A DNA stretch of 64,000 bases from CAYWPG01 sp964460035 (GCA_964460035.1 CAYWPG010000001.1:124001-188000); one strand, 5' to 3'. Shown: positions 8,614 to 17,695, counted from the stretch's first letter. Notes: generated from the letters alone by a model not told the origin. Made by a program: numbers and translations.

Positions 8614-8761
8614 TTTCCTATTTGAGTAAACCGCTGACGCCGCGATAGATCTTGTCGATGTCGTGGCCGCGACGGCACGGGGTGTCCTATCCCGGCAACT
8701 ACCACTCATCTTCGTGAACATTCTTTCAGAAAGCTGAGTTCTTTCGGGAGTGCAGCGTCCG

Positions 8762-9811
8762 ATGAGAATTGCCCAGGTATCTCCGCTTTACGAAAGCGTT
8801 CCCCCCAAGCTTTACGGCGGTACCGAGCGAGTCGTCGCCTACCTGACGGAAGCCCTGATCGAGCAAGGCCATGAGGTGACCTTATTCGCCAGCGGCGACT
8901 CTGACAGCCGTGCGGAGCTGGTGGCGGGCTCGCCGCAAGCGTTGCGGCTGAGCGGCTGCAGCCAGCCTCTGGCCTATCACATAATACAGCTCGATCAGGT
9001 GCTGGCGCGCGCCGACGAGTTCGACGTCATACACTTTCACACCGACTTTCTCCATTTCCCGGCAGCGCGGTTTCTGACCACACCGCACCTGACCACTCTG
9101 CATGGCCGCTTGGATATCCCGGAGCTGTGGCCGCTGTATAACCATTTCCGCAAGGTGCCGCTGGTTTCGATTTCCGATGCGCAGCGCCGACCGCTGCCGT
9201 TCGCCAACTGGCAGGCGACGGTTTACCACGGCCTGCCTGCCGATCTGTACCGGTTCGATCCCCAGGGAGGCGAATACCTGGCGTTCCTGGGGCGCATCTC
9301 GCCGGAGAAGCGCGTGGACCGCGCCATAGAGATCGCGATTCAGGCGGAGATGCCGCTGCGGATCGCCGCCAAGGTGGATGCGGCCGACCAGGAATACTTC
9401 GAGCAGCGCATCCGCCCCATGCTCGATCATCCATTGGTGGAGTTCATCGGCGAGGTCAACGATCGCGAAAAGCAAGAGCTACTGGGTGGCGCGCGTGCGC
9501 TGCTCTTCCCTATCGATTGGCCGGAGCCCTTCGGGCTGGTGATGATAGAAGCGATGGCTTGCGGTACCCCGGTGATTGCGTTCCGCCATGGCTCGGTGCC
9601 CGAGGTCATGGAAGAGGGGCGTACCGGCTACGTGGTGGAAAGCGTCGAGGCTGCCGTAGAAGCCGTGCAACGACTCGACCGTATCGACCGGAGCGTGTGT
9701 CGCGAGGTGTTCGAGCAGCGCTTCTCGTCGCAAGCCATGGCGCAGGGCTATCTGCAGCTCTATGAGCGCCTCACCGCTGTTGAGGAGTCGTATTCCGCGG
9801 CGGTGGTGTAA
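8762..9811 (+). CDS. GT4-family glycosyltransferase, probably heat-shock regulated
   Basis: A 349-residue GT-B fold enzyme of the GT4 family. The N-terminal domain begins MRIAQVSPLYESVPPKLYGG with the GGTER donor-domain loop. The C-terminal domain starts near FLGRISPEKRVDRAIE and carries the sugar-nucleotide motif EPFGLVMIEAMACGTPVIA, including the two-glutamate EX7E element. GGGAG lies 11 bases before the ATG at 8762; a GTG at 8750 would overlap that site. GT4 enzymes of this subgroup move hexoses from nucleotide sugars to lipids, glycans or small solutes. The CIRCE operator upstream suggests HrcA control, hence a stress-linked glycan or solute. It stands alone rather than in a polysaccharide cluster. 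Confidence 0.85.
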   Translation: MRIAQVSPLYESVPPKLYGGTERVVAYLTEALIEQGHEVTLFASGDSDSRAELVAGSPQALRLSGCSQPLAYHIIQLDQVLARADEFDVIHFHTDFLHFPAARFLTTPHLTTLHGRLDIPELWPLYNHFRKVPLVSISDAQRRPLPFANWQATVYHGLPADLYRFDPQGGEYLAFLGRISPEKRVDRAIEIAIQAEMPLRIAAKVDAADQEYFEQRIRPMLDHPLVEFIGEVNDREKQELLGGARALLFPIDWPEPFGLVMIEAMACGTPVIAFRHGSVPEVMEEGRTGYVVESVEAAVEAVQRLDRIDRSVCREVFEQRFSSQAMAQGYLQLYERLTAVEESYSAAVV

Positions 9812-10050
9812 AGCGCGGTCCGGAGCGACGCTCTTTGCGTCCCGGGCTATGGGCAGCCGCGGGCAATCCTGGCACAGGGCTGGGATAATGGCCCTCTATA
9901 CGAGAACGCGAAGACGCGTGCGTGCTTGGATCGCCACGGCCATCACCCCGCATGGACGACTTGGGGGCTCTCCGGGCCCCGTTTCCACTTCAGGCTGAAG
10001 CAGCGTGGGCCGCGCTGGCGCGCGGTCTTCGCGCCCAGCACCTCCGCAGC

Positions 10051-10479
10051 TCAGCCTTCCAGCAGGCTGATACTCAGCTTGACGAAGTCGGCGGAGGTGA
10101 GAATCCCCACCAGCTTGCCGTTCTCGAGTACGGGCAGGCAGCCGTGTTTGCAGTCCATGAAGAACTTGCCGGCGTCCGCTAGAGGGAGTTGCGGCTGGAT
10201 GGTTTCTACGTCCGTGCCCAGTATGTCCGCGACCACACGACGCTCGGTCAGGGTCTGCATCTCCTGCAGGCCGTATCGATCCGCGATGCGGAGGATTTCG
10301 GCCAGCATCGCTTTTTGAGTGACCACGCCAAGGAATTCCCCGTCTTCCGTGACAACCGGCAAGTGCCGGATATTGTGCTCGGTCATCAGTTCGCGGCCGC
10401 GCGCGATGGTCTCGTCCGGTCGTACCGAGATCACCTTGGTAGTCATGATGTCGGCGGCGGTTTGCGGGCGCTTGCTCAT
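10051..10479 (-). CDS. Tandem CBS-domain protein
   Basis: A 142-residue protein consisting of a CBS pair: residues about 8-60 (ADIMTTKVISVRPDETIARG, IRHLPVVTEDGEFLGVVT) and about 82-138 (VADILGTDVETIQPQLPLAD, GCLPVLENGKLVGILTSADF). CBS pairs bind adenosine nucleotides and act as energy or redox sensors, usually within a larger protein; standalone pairs bind partner enzymes. There is no effector domain here. It stands alone, convergent with the glycosyltransferase. The ATG at 10479 gives the usual start. Confidence 0.85.
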   Translation of the reverse strand: MSKRPQTAADIMTTKVISVRPDETIARGRELMTEHNIRHLPVVTEDGEFLGVVTQKAMLAEILRIADRYGLQEMQTLTERRVVADILGTDVETIQPQLPLADAGKFFMDCKHGCLPVLENGKLVGILTSADFVKLSISLLEG

Positions 10480-10731
10480 GGTGGAGTCTCTTATCTAAGC
10501 GAATTTCTCATGATGGGACTTAAGCGACACACAGACTGCCAGAACAACCGCGACTTCGCTAGGGTTATTGGTGCGCCGTGCTGCCGAGCCGCGCAAACGG
10601 CGGCGGCAGGCTTGTTTCCGCCTGCATGGATGGGCTTAGACCGGCCGGCCGTCGTGCCGCAGCATGCGCTTGATCCACCGCCACTTAAGGACTAGCTTGA
10701 GTAGCCAACTCTTTACGCAGGAGATTCGTCC

Positions 10732-12000
10732 ATGGCATTTGCCGCGGCCGCTGCTGTTGCGCCTTTTCCGCGCGCCGAGCTGAAAACGGTAGGCTTAGTG
10801 TCTGCCGCGCATGCTTTCAGTCACTTTTACATGCTGGTGTTGCCGCCGCTGTTTCCCCTGCTGCACACTGACCTAGGGCTGAGTTATGCCTCGCTGGGGC
10901 TGCTGTTGGCCGTCTATGCCATTACCACGGGGGTGATGCAGGTCCCCATGGGGTTGCTGGTAGACCGTATCGGCGGCAGCGCGGTGCTCACTCTGGGACT
11001 GACGCTGAATGCGCTGGCGATTCTGCTGGTGGGGCTGGCGCCTACGTACTGGGCAATGCTGGCGTTCATGGTCATGGCCGGTGCGGGCAATTCTGTCTTC
11101 CACCCGGCCGATTACGCCATTCTGGCGGCGCGGGTGGACAGCAGCCGGGTGGGGCGCGCTTTCAGCGTGCACCTGTTCGCCGGCTACATAGGCTGGATGC
11201 TCGCCCCGCCGGCAGTGCTGGCGTTGACTGCGCTGGTGAACTGGCAGTTCGCGCTGGTGGCGCTCGGTCTGGCGGGCCTGGCCTATGCTGCGCTGCTCTG
11301 GCTGCAGCGCGAGAACCTGTCGGACGAGCTGGCGCGGCGCGAGGCGCAAGCCGCCGCCGTCAAGGCCAAGGCGGAAGGGGAGAAGACGGGTATAGTGTTG
11401 CTGCTCACCCCGGTGATCGCGACGCTGTTCCTGTTCTATATGATTGTGTCCATGGCAGGGCACGGCATTCAGACCTTCTCCGTGGTCGCTCTGGTCGACC
11501 TGCACGCGATATCGCTGGCGTCGGCCAATATGGCGCTGACTGGTTATTTCATTGCCGCCGCGATCGGCACGCTGCTGGGCGGTTGGCTCGCGGACCGGGT
11601 GCGGCGGCATCATCTGGCCACGGCCATCGCCTTCGTGTTCGCCGCTGCGTTCACCGCCGCGCTGGGGATGCGCGGCCTTCCACTGAGCGCGGTGGTGGGA
11701 TTGATGTTCCTGGTCGGCTTTTTCCTGGCCGTGGTGTCGCCCTTGCGCGATGTCATGGTGCGCAATGCCGCGCCGGCCGGAACGATAGGGACCGCGTTTG
11801 GCATCGTTACCACGGGCTTCAGCCTGGGGTTGACGATCTCGCCATTGGTGCTTGGGTGGCTCGCCGACCATGGGCGGCCTCAGTATGTGTTCTGGGCCAC
11901 GGCTTTGGTCACCCTGCTCGGCATTCTCACCTTGGCAGGCGTGCGCAAGGCAACTCCTGTCGGAGCATCCTCCGGCTCGCAGACCGCGGCGACAGCGTAG
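10732..12000 (+). CDS. MFS transporter (12 TM, fosmidomycin-resistance-like)
   Basis: A 422-residue 12-helix major facilitator protein. The N-terminus (HAFSHFYMLVLPPLFPLL) and the loop-2 motif GLLVDRIGGS resemble the Fsr/fosmidomycin-resistance branch. A charged cytoplasmic loop after helix 6 (ENLSDELARREAQAAAVKAK) divides the two halves. It exports or imports a small molecule by proton exchange; the substrate is not predictable. AGGAGATTCGTCC places a good ribosome binding site before the ATG at 10732. It is a single-gene unit, ending in a hairpin facing a small minus-strand ORF. Confidence 0.82.
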   Translation: MAFAAAAAVAPFPRAELKTVGLVSAAHAFSHFYMLVLPPLFPLLHTDLGLSYASLGLLLAVYAITTGVMQVPMGLLVDRIGGSAVLTLGLTLNALAILLVGLAPTYWAMLAFMVMAGAGNSVFHPADYAILAARVDSSRVGRAFSVHLFAGYIGWMLAPPAVLALTALVNWQFALVALGLAGLAYAALLWLQRENLSDELARREAQAAAVKAKAEGEKTGIVLLLTPVIATLFLFYMIVSMAGHGIQTFSVVALVDLHAISLASANMALTGYFIAAAIGTLLGGWLADRVRRHHLATAIAFVFAAAFTAALGMRGLPLSAVVGLMFLVGFFLAVVSPLRDVMVRNAAPAGTIGTAFGIVTTGFSLGLTISPLVLGWLADHGRPQYVFWATALVTLLGILTLAGVRKATPVGASSGSQTAATA

Positions 12001-12136
12001 AACAGGCAAGACCGCTTGCGTCCACTACGCTGGAGGGGGCACGTTAAGCTCTTCGGCTATCGCGGTATTGGCCAGCGCAGTTGGAAAGGCAGGGCCCTCC
12101 ATACCAGCACTCTGCCATTCGCGGCGGCCGCTTATC

Positions 12137-12159
12137 GCCGTGCCTAGGTTAGGCACGGC
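12137..12159. terminator. Hairpin between convergent genes
   Basis: GCCGTGCCTA/TAGGCACGGC, a perfect 10-bp stem with a 3-nt loop, sits between the MFS gene (plus) and the small minus-strand ORF. No U-tract follows on either strand. Confidence 0.5.
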
Positions 12160-12196
12160 CGCTGCGGCCAATCGACTGGTCCGATTCTAGAGGTTG

Positions 12197-12472
12197 TCAG
12201 CCGCGCCCGGGCGCCTCGTCGGGCGAGCTATTCCAACCGGCTATCAGGGCTTCGATGCGGACGATGTCCACGTCCAGCTGTTTGGCGATTTCCGATGCCG
12301 GTTCGCGATGCTCCCAGAGTTCGCGTGCCCAGCGAATCTCGTCGGGCTGTAACGGACGCTGCCGGTACGCATCGGCATCCAGGCTTGTTTGTAGAACATC
12401 GTCGGTTCGATCGTGGTGGAGCGGGCGCGGCCCACTTCGACGACTCGCGCGGCGAGGTGAGAATCTAGGCAT
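12197..12472 (-). CDS. Small hypothetical protein with a helix-turn-helix-like segment
   Basis: A 91-residue frame I do not recognise. The C-terminal half, DEIRWARELWEHREPASEIA then KQLDVDIVRIEALIAGWN, looks like two helices in a short helix-turn-helix, while the first 25 residues are arginine-rich and may not be translated. The ATG at 12472 has only a weak GGAGA 12 bases upstream. It could be a small DNA-binding protein or a chance frame. It lies between the hairpin after the MFS gene and the scaffold gap. Confidence 0.4.
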   Translation of the reverse strand: MPRFSPRRASRRSGPRPLHHDRTDDVLQTSLDADAYRQRPLQPDEIRWARELWEHREPASEIAKQLDVDIVRIEALIAGWNSSPDEAPGRG

Positions 12473-12622
12473 CAACGGGGAACGTCTCCAAACGATTCAG
12501 TAAGACCTTGCTTAAGTTGTGGGCGTCGGGACGTTCCTGCAATGGGCCAAGGGTGGCGACTTCGCTTTGGACTGCGGCAAGCGGAGTCCGGCCTGTCGGC
12601 GCTGCGCATCCACGCAGGGCGA

Positions 12623-12677
12623 CGCGCAGCGCCGACGCCGGTGCGACTCGAAACCGAGGCTTAAGCCTCCTCAGGCG
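12623..12677 (+). repeat. 55-bp direct repeat, left copy (gap flank)
   Basis: This 55-bp sequence, starting CGCGCAGCGCCGACGCC and ending CTCCTCAGGCG, runs directly into the N gap and is repeated base for base immediately after it (12778-12832). The right copy encodes the last residues and stop of the amidase. The left copy is most simply the same sequence carried twice by two overlapping contig ends. Confidence 0.9.
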
Positions 12678-12777
12678 NNNNNNNNNNNNNNNNNNNNNNN
12701 NNNNNNNNNNNNNNNNNNNNNNNNNNNNNNNNNNNNNNNNNNNNNNNNNNNNNNNNNNNNNNNNNNNNNNNNNNNNN
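12678..12777. other. Assembly gap (100 N)
   Basis: Exactly 100 Ns, a conventional placeholder for a scaffold gap of unknown size. Both edges carry the same 55-bp sequence, so the true gap is probably negative, an overlap of 55 bp. Confidence 0.98.
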
Positions 12778-12832
12778 CGCGCAGCGCCGACGCCGGTGCG
12801 ACTCGAAACCGAGGCTTAAGCCTCCTCAGGCG
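12778..12832 (+). repeat. 55-bp direct repeat, right copy (gap flank)
   Basis: Identical to 12623-12677. On the minus strand it encodes the C-terminal residues PPEEA and the stop of the amidase gene, so this copy is the functional one. Confidence 0.9.
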
Positions 12833-14282
12833 GCACGCGGTCCAGCCATGGACGGGCACGTTCGAGCTGTGCCGCCAAACGCAGTAGTAATCCTTCGGAA
12901 CCGAACGGCCCGATGAACTGCGATCCCAGCGGCATGCCGTCCGCCGTCCAATAGAGCGGCACGGACATGGCAGGCGTTCCGGTGAGGTTCGCCAGCTGTG
13001 TAAACGGAGTTCGGGCGAGACTGTCCATTGCGATCTGCTCGATCATCCCGCTGCTCCAGAGCAAGCGGCCGGCTCTGAGCCGCAGCAGCGCACGCAGGGC
13101 GAGCCGCTGCGAGGCCGGCAGCGCCAGCTCGCCAATCCGGGCGGGCAGGTCGGCCACGGTGGGGGTGAGATACAGATCGTAACGCTGGAAGAACTCGCCC
13201 AGCGCGCGGCTGTATGTGTTCCAGCGCTGACGCGCAGCGAAGTATTCGCCGCTGCTCATGCTGCGGCCAAGCATGGCCAGCAAGCGGGTTTCGAGCTCGA
13301 AGCGCTTATCGTCGAGGCGTTCGACGGTTGCGGCCGCCACCGCGAAGTAGAGCTTGAGATAAGTGATGGCGAGTTCTTTGCCGTCGACGCGCGGCTCGGC
13401 TTCTTCTACCCGATGGCCTAGCTCTTCGAGCAGGCGCAGCGTGCTCTCCAGCGCTGCCTTGCACTCCGGGTGGACCGGACGATCCAATGGCGAGCGCAGG
13501 GAGTAGGCGATAGTCAACGGCTCCGGCGCGCGCTCCAGCTCTTCGCGGAAGCTGCGCTCGGGCGGCGCGATGACGAAGGGCGCGCCGCAGTCCGGTCCGC
13601 TGAGCGCATCCAGCATGGCGGCGCTATCGCGAACGCTGCGCGTGATCACGTGTTCGCTGGAAGCGCCGTCCCAGACTTCGCCATCGCGGGGACCTGCCGG
13701 CACCCGGCCGCGAGAAGGGCGCAGGCCGAACAGGCCGCAGTAGGCTGCGGGAATACGAATGGAACCGCCGCCATCGTTGGCACCGGCCATAGGGACTATG
13801 CCGCTGGCCACCGCGGCTGCAGCGCCGCCGCTGGATCCGCCGGGCGTGCGCGTCGGCGCCCAGGGATTACGGGTAGGTCCGAAAGCCTCCGGTTCGGTGA
13901 TGCCCTTGAATGCCAGCTCCGGCGTGTTCGTCTTGCCAAAGCTGATCAGTCCGGCAGCATGAGCGCGTTCAGCGTAGGTGGAACTGATGGGGGCACGGTG
14001 GGCCTGGAAAGCGCGGGAGCCTTGGCTGGTCGGATGGCCGGCGAGATCCTGCCCGGCATCCTTGAGCAGGAAGGGCACGCCGGCGAAAGGGCCCTGCAAG
14101 GGCGTGGCGGCACGCTGCCGCGCTTCGTCCTCGAACCAGTGAACAATGGGGTTCAATCGCGGGGCTACTGCCTTGGCGCGTGCCAGCGCGCACTCCAACA
14201 GTTCCAGAGCGGTCACTTGGCCGCTAGTAACGAGCTCGGCCAGGCCAAGCGCGTCGTAGCGACGATACTCTTCGAATCGCAT
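12816..14282 (-). CDS. Amidase-signature family hydrolase
   Basis: A 488-residue amidase with the Ser-cisSer-Lys triad: K74 in FLLKDAGQ, the cis-serine in TPGGSSGG (147-153) and nucleophile S174 in DGGGSIRIP. Family members hydrolyse carboxamides, acyl-ureas, nylon-type oligomers or act in GatCAB; the absence of gatB/gatC neighbours points to a catabolic or detoxifying amidase. The start at 14282 follows CAGGAGAGATTCAGC. The gene is complete although the N gap lies directly downstream. It is divergent from the Baeyer-Villiger monooxygenase, and the 296-bp shared region contains AT-rich stretches that could serve both promoters. Confidence 0.87.
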   Translation of the reverse strand: MRFEEYRRYDALGLAELVTSGQVTALELLECALARAKAVAPRLNPIVHWFEDEARQRAATPLQGPFAGVPFLLKDAGQDLAGHPTSQGSRAFQAHRAPISSTYAERAHAAGLISFGKTNTPELAFKGITEPEAFGPTRNPWAPTRTPGGSSGGAAAAVASGIVPMAGANDGGGSIRIPAAYCGLFGLRPSRGRVPAGPRDGEVWDGASSEHVITRSVRDSAAMLDALSGPDCGAPFVIAPPERSFREELERAPEPLTIAYSLRSPLDRPVHPECKAALESTLRLLEELGHRVEEAEPRVDGKELAITYLKLYFAVAAATVERLDDKRFELETRLLAMLGRSMSSGEYFAARQRWNTYSRALGEFFQRYDLYLTPTVADLPARIGELALPASQRLALRALLRLRAGRLLWSSGMIEQIAMDSLARTPFTQLANLTGTPAMSVPLYWTADGMPLGSQFIGPFGSEGLLLRLAAQLERARPWLDRVPPEEA

Positions 14283-14578
14283 GCTGAATCTCTCCTGGGA
14301 GAACCGGCTGGGTAGCAGGCCGCAAGCGCGGTCTTTTTCTTGTTCTCTATCGAACACCCTTGAGTTTAACAGCATGGCAAGGGCGCCGGTCCGCAGCCCA
14401 AGCCTGCCGGTAGTTATTTCCGTTGCAGCGGGTCGCCGTGTCCGTGTGCGGTGGGATGCCGGTTTGCTCCTTTTTCGATCTGTCTGGTTTCTAGTATTTA
14501 TTCTGGAAATTCATTTTCTTTGAACCGGTGTTCAATGCTATACCCGTTGCGACTGTCCGTAGGCCCAAAGGAGCAAGC

Positions 14579-16387
14579 ATGACAACTCTTAGAATGCCGG
14601 ACGGCCGGGTGATCGATAAGGAAGTAATTCGGAACAAATATATCGCCGAGCGCGATAAGCGCTTGCGTCCCGATGGCAACGATCAGTACCTGCGGCTGAC
14701 CGACCAGCTGGCTCACTACCTGGAAGACCCCTACACCCCCAAGGTCGAGCGCGAGCCGGTGCGGGATCATGTGACGGTGGCATTTATAGGCGGCGGTTTC
14801 GCGGGCCTGGTCACCGGCGCCAGACTCAAGGAGGCCGGCGTAGATGATGTGCGAATCATCGAGAAAGGCGGCGATTTCGGCGGTACCTGGTACTGGAACC
14901 GTTATCCGGGCGCTCAGTGCGACACGGCATCGTTGGTGTACATGCCGCTGCTGGAAGAGACCGGCTATATGCCGTCGGAAAAATACGCCCACGCGCCTGA
15001 GATTCTCGAGCACTGCCGGCGCATAGGCAGGCACTACGGGTTGTACGGAAACGCGCTCTTCCATACCGAAGTGACAGCGCTGCAGTGGCAGCAGGAGCAG
15101 TCGCGCTGGCTCATTCGTACCAACCGGGGCGATGAGTTCACGGCGCAATTCATCGGGATGGGAACCGGGCCGCTGCATGTGCCCAAGCTGCCCGGAATAC
15201 CGGGAATAGAGTCTTTTCGGGGGCATTCTTTTCATACCAGCCGATGGGATTACGAGTACACCGGTGGCAATGCCTCCGGGGCGCTCATGGAGAAGCTGGC
15301 GGACAAGCGGGTAGCCATCATCGGAACCGGCGCAACGGCCGTTCAGTGCGTGCCGCATCTGGCGCGAGCATGCAAGGAGCTTTATGTCTTCCAGCGCACC
15401 CCGTCGGCGGTAGATGTGCGCAACAACCATCCCATAGATCCCGATTGGTTCGCACAGATCGCCACGCCGGGCTGGCAGCAGCGCTGGCTGGAAAACTTCA
15501 CGGCCAATCAGGCGGGCGGCAATGCGGAGGAGGATCTGGTCATGGACGGCTGGACCGATATCGCCAGGCGGATCCGTGTCCAGATCGCGGGGATGCGGCG
15601 CGAGGAGCTCACCCCGGCCAATATCCTCAAAGCCTACGAAGACGCCGATTTCGTGAAGATGGAGGAGATTCGGGCACGGGTGGACCAGATCGTCGAGGAC
15701 CCGGCTACGGCCGAAAAGCTCAAACCTTGGTACCGCCAATTATGCAAGCGGCCCTGCTTTCATGACGCCTATCTGCAGGCGTTCAACCTGCCGGGAACGC
15801 ACCTGATCGATACCGAAGGCAAAGGCGTGGAGCGGATCACCGAAACCGGGGTGGTGGTCGCGGACAAGGAATATCCGGTCGACTGCATCATCTACGCTTC
15901 CGGCTTCGAGGTGGGCACGGAGTACACGCAGCGCGCCGGCTACGATATGGTCGGGCGCGGCGGGCTCAGGCTCTCCGAGTACTGGTCGCAGGGGATGCGC
16001 ACCAAGCACGGCACGCATGTGCATGGCTTCCCCAATGCGTTCATCGTACAACCCACCCAGGGGGCGAACCTGATCTCGAACATTCCGCACAATCTCGTCG
16101 AGGCCGCCAAGACGATCGCGCTGATCGTCAAGCACGCACTGGACAACGGTTATAAGGAAGTCGAAGTCAGCAGGGAAGCCGAGCAGGAGTGGATAGATCT
16201 GCTGCAGACAGGCATGGGCCGGCTGCGCGCCCCCGACTGTACGCCGGGCTACTACAACAACGAAGGGCAGGAGCCGCGGCCGCACCAGCGGCTGAATCTG
16301 GGGTATCCGCACGGGCCTGCGGCTTATTTCGAGTATCTGGCACAATGGCGCGCAACGGGCGAGTTCGAAGGGCTGGTGTTTCGCTGA
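14579..16387 (+). CDS. Baeyer-Villiger monooxygenase (type I flavoprotein)
   Basis: A 602-residue FAD- and NADPH-dependent enzyme inserting oxygen next to a carbonyl, turning ketones into esters or lactones. Two Rossmann motifs are seen: GGGFAG (71-76) for FAD and GTGATA (249-254) for NADPH. Between them is the diagnostic fingerprint FRGHSFHTSRWD (213-224), which matches FxGxxxHxxxW[P/D]. An N-terminal extension of about 60 residues before the first Rossmann fold places it with the longer cyclododecanone/cyclopentadecanone or steroid-type enzymes. AAAGGAG sits correctly before the ATG at 14579. The reductase gene follows after 87 bp on the same strand. Substrate unknown, probably a cyclic or terpenoid ketone. 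Confidence 0.9.
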   Translation: MTTLRMPDGRVIDKEVIRNKYIAERDKRLRPDGNDQYLRLTDQLAHYLEDPYTPKVEREPVRDHVTVAFIGGGFAGLVTGARLKEAGVDDVRIIEKGGDFGGTWYWNRYPGAQCDTASLVYMPLLEETGYMPSEKYAHAPEILEHCRRIGRHYGLYGNALFHTEVTALQWQQEQSRWLIRTNRGDEFTAQFIGMGTGPLHVPKLPGIPGIESFRGHSFHTSRWDYEYTGGNASGALMEKLADKRVAIIGTGATAVQCVPHLARACKELYVFQRTPSAVDVRNNHPIDPDWFAQIATPGWQQRWLENFTANQAGGNAEEDLVMDGWTDIARRIRVQIAGMRREELTPANILKAYEDADFVKMEEIRARVDQIVEDPATAEKLKPWYRQLCKRPCFHDAYLQAFNLPGTHLIDTEGKGVERITETGVVVADKEYPVDCIIYASGFEVGTEYTQRAGYDMVGRGGLRLSEYWSQGMRTKHGTHVHGFPNAFIVQPTQGANLISNIPHNLVEAAKTIALIVKHALDNGYKEVEVSREAEQEWIDLLQTGMGRLRAPDCTPGYYNNEGQEPRPHQRLNLGYPHGPAAYFEYLAQWRATGEFEGLVFR

Positions 16388-16474
16388 CGGTCTATTGCGC
16401 TGGACGATTCGGATGAGACCCCACAGTCATCGTAGCGACAGCGGCGCGGTGGCTGCGTGCGATCAGGGAGTGCC

Positions 16475-17695
16475 ATGGACAGAGGGATTGTAATCGTAGG
16501 GGGTGGACAGGCTGCCGCCACTGCGGCCAACGGACTGCGCGCGGGCGGTTATACCGGCCCGCTGAGCATGGTCGCCGCAGAGAACAGTTTGCCGTATCAG
16601 CGTCCTCCGCTGTCCAAGAAGTACCTTGCCGGCGAGCTGGGCGCGCAGGAGCTGCTTATTCGGCAGGCTTCCGCTTATGAAAAGTTGGATGTGGCGGTGA
16701 TCCTCGGCAATGCGGCGGTACGCATCGACCGCGAGGACCGCGCGGTCGAGCTTGCCGATGGGCGGCGTCTTCCCTATGACAGACTGCTGCTGGCTACCGG
16801 CGCCCGGGTTAGGAAGCTGAACGTGCCCGGGGCGGAGCTGGCGGGCGTCCATTATCTGCGCACGCTTGCCGATGTAGACGGCATACGGGCGGAGCTGCGG
16901 CCAGGAGCGCGCCTGGCGATAGTCGGTGGCGGCTATATAGGCCTGGAAGTGGCCGCGGTGGCCGTTAAGCTGGGCCTGCAGGTCACTGTGATCGAGGCTG
17001 CCGATCGGGTGATGTCGCGCGTGGTATCGGCGCAGACGTCGCGCTTCTACGAACGCGTGCATGCCGAGGAGGGCGTCAAAATCCTGACGTCGACATCGGT
17101 GCAGAGTTTGGCGGGAAGCCGGCGCGTGGAAGCCGTTCACTGCGCGGATGGCACATCGGTTCCGGCGGATCTGGTGCTGGTGGGGGTGGGCATAGAGCCG
17201 GCCTGCGATCTCGCGGCGCAGGCCGGGTTGGCTATCGAAGACGGCATACTGGTCGATGAGTTCACCCGCACGTCCGATCCGGCCATCTGCGCCGCCGGCG
17301 ACTGTACGCGCTTTCCCAGCGCGCGTTATGGGCGGCGTATACGGCTGGAGTCGGTCCAGAACGCCAATGACCAGGCGCGGGCGGCGGTGGCGACCCTGCT
17401 GGGTAATGCGAGCGCTTATGATCCGGTGCCGTGGTTCTGGTCGGATCAGTACGACATAAAGTTGCAGATTGCCGGTTTGGCCGAGGGGTACGACCGGACG
17501 ATCGTGCGGCGCCGACCGGAGGAACAGCGCAAATTCGCTGTGTTCTACCTACGCGGCGATGTACTGCGGGCGGTGGAAGCTGCCAACAGCCCGCAGGAGT
17601 ATGCCCTGGCCCGCCGCATCATCGGCGAGCAGCGGGCAGTGCCGGTGGATTTGCTGGCCGATCCGGACGTGCCGCTCAAGAGCCTATTCCAGTAA
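16475..17695 (+). CDS. NAD(P)H:ferredoxin/rubredoxin reductase-like FAD protein
   Basis: A 406-residue protein of the putidaredoxin/rhodocoxin reductase family. It has the FAD Rossmann loop VIVGGGQAAA (6-15), the NADH loop VGGGYIG (150-156), and the family C-terminal features CAAGDCTRF and SDQYDIKLQIAG. It passes electrons from NADH through FAD to a [2Fe-2S] ferredoxin that feeds a P450 or hydroxylase. GGGAG precedes the ATG at 16475. It sits beside the 3' remnant of a CYP153-type P450, which this class of reductase typically serves; no ferredoxin gene is present here. It may now serve a partner elsewhere. Confidence 0.88.
   Translation: MDRGIVIVGGGQAAATAANGLRAGGYTGPLSMVAAENSLPYQRPPLSKKYLAGELGAQELLIRQASAYEKLDVAVILGNAAVRIDREDRAVELADGRRLPYDRLLLATGARVRKLNVPGAELAGVHYLRTLADVDGIRAELRPGARLAIVGGGYIGLEVAAVAVKLGLQVTVIEAADRVMSRVVSAQTSRFYERVHAEEGVKILTSTSVQSLAGSRRVEAVHCADGTSVPADLVLVGVGIEPACDLAAQAGLAIEDGILVDEFTRTSDPAICAAGDCTRFPSARYGRRIRLESVQNANDQARAAVATLLGNASAYDPVPWFWSDQYDIKLQIAGLAEGYDRTIVRRRPEEQRKFAVFYLRGDVLRAVEAANSPQEYALARRIIGEQRAVPVDLLADPDVPLKSLFQ

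Larger units (their letters stand above)
12473..12815. other. Intergenic region containing the scaffold gap
   Basis: About 240 known bases plus 100 Ns separate the small ORF and the amidase gene. Apart from the gap and its flanking duplication I see no gene, RNA or regulatory motif. If the duplication is an assembly artefact the real spacing is about 155 bp shorter. Confidence 0.5.

Noticed and set aside
8614..8761. Possible groES remnant after the CIRCE element
   Set aside because: I looked for a short co-chaperonin frame after the operator; no frame has GroES motifs or a reasonable length, and the next real gene is the glycosyltransferase.
10873..12009. 378-codon minus-strand frame across the MFS gene
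   Set aside because: Repetitive Q/H/R-rich composition, no motif; the MFS gene on the plus strand is complete with a good ribosome binding site.
14498..15739. 413-codon minus-strand frame across the Baeyer-Villiger monooxygenase
   Set aside because: No recognisable domain, overlaps a well-defined enzyme, no start signal.
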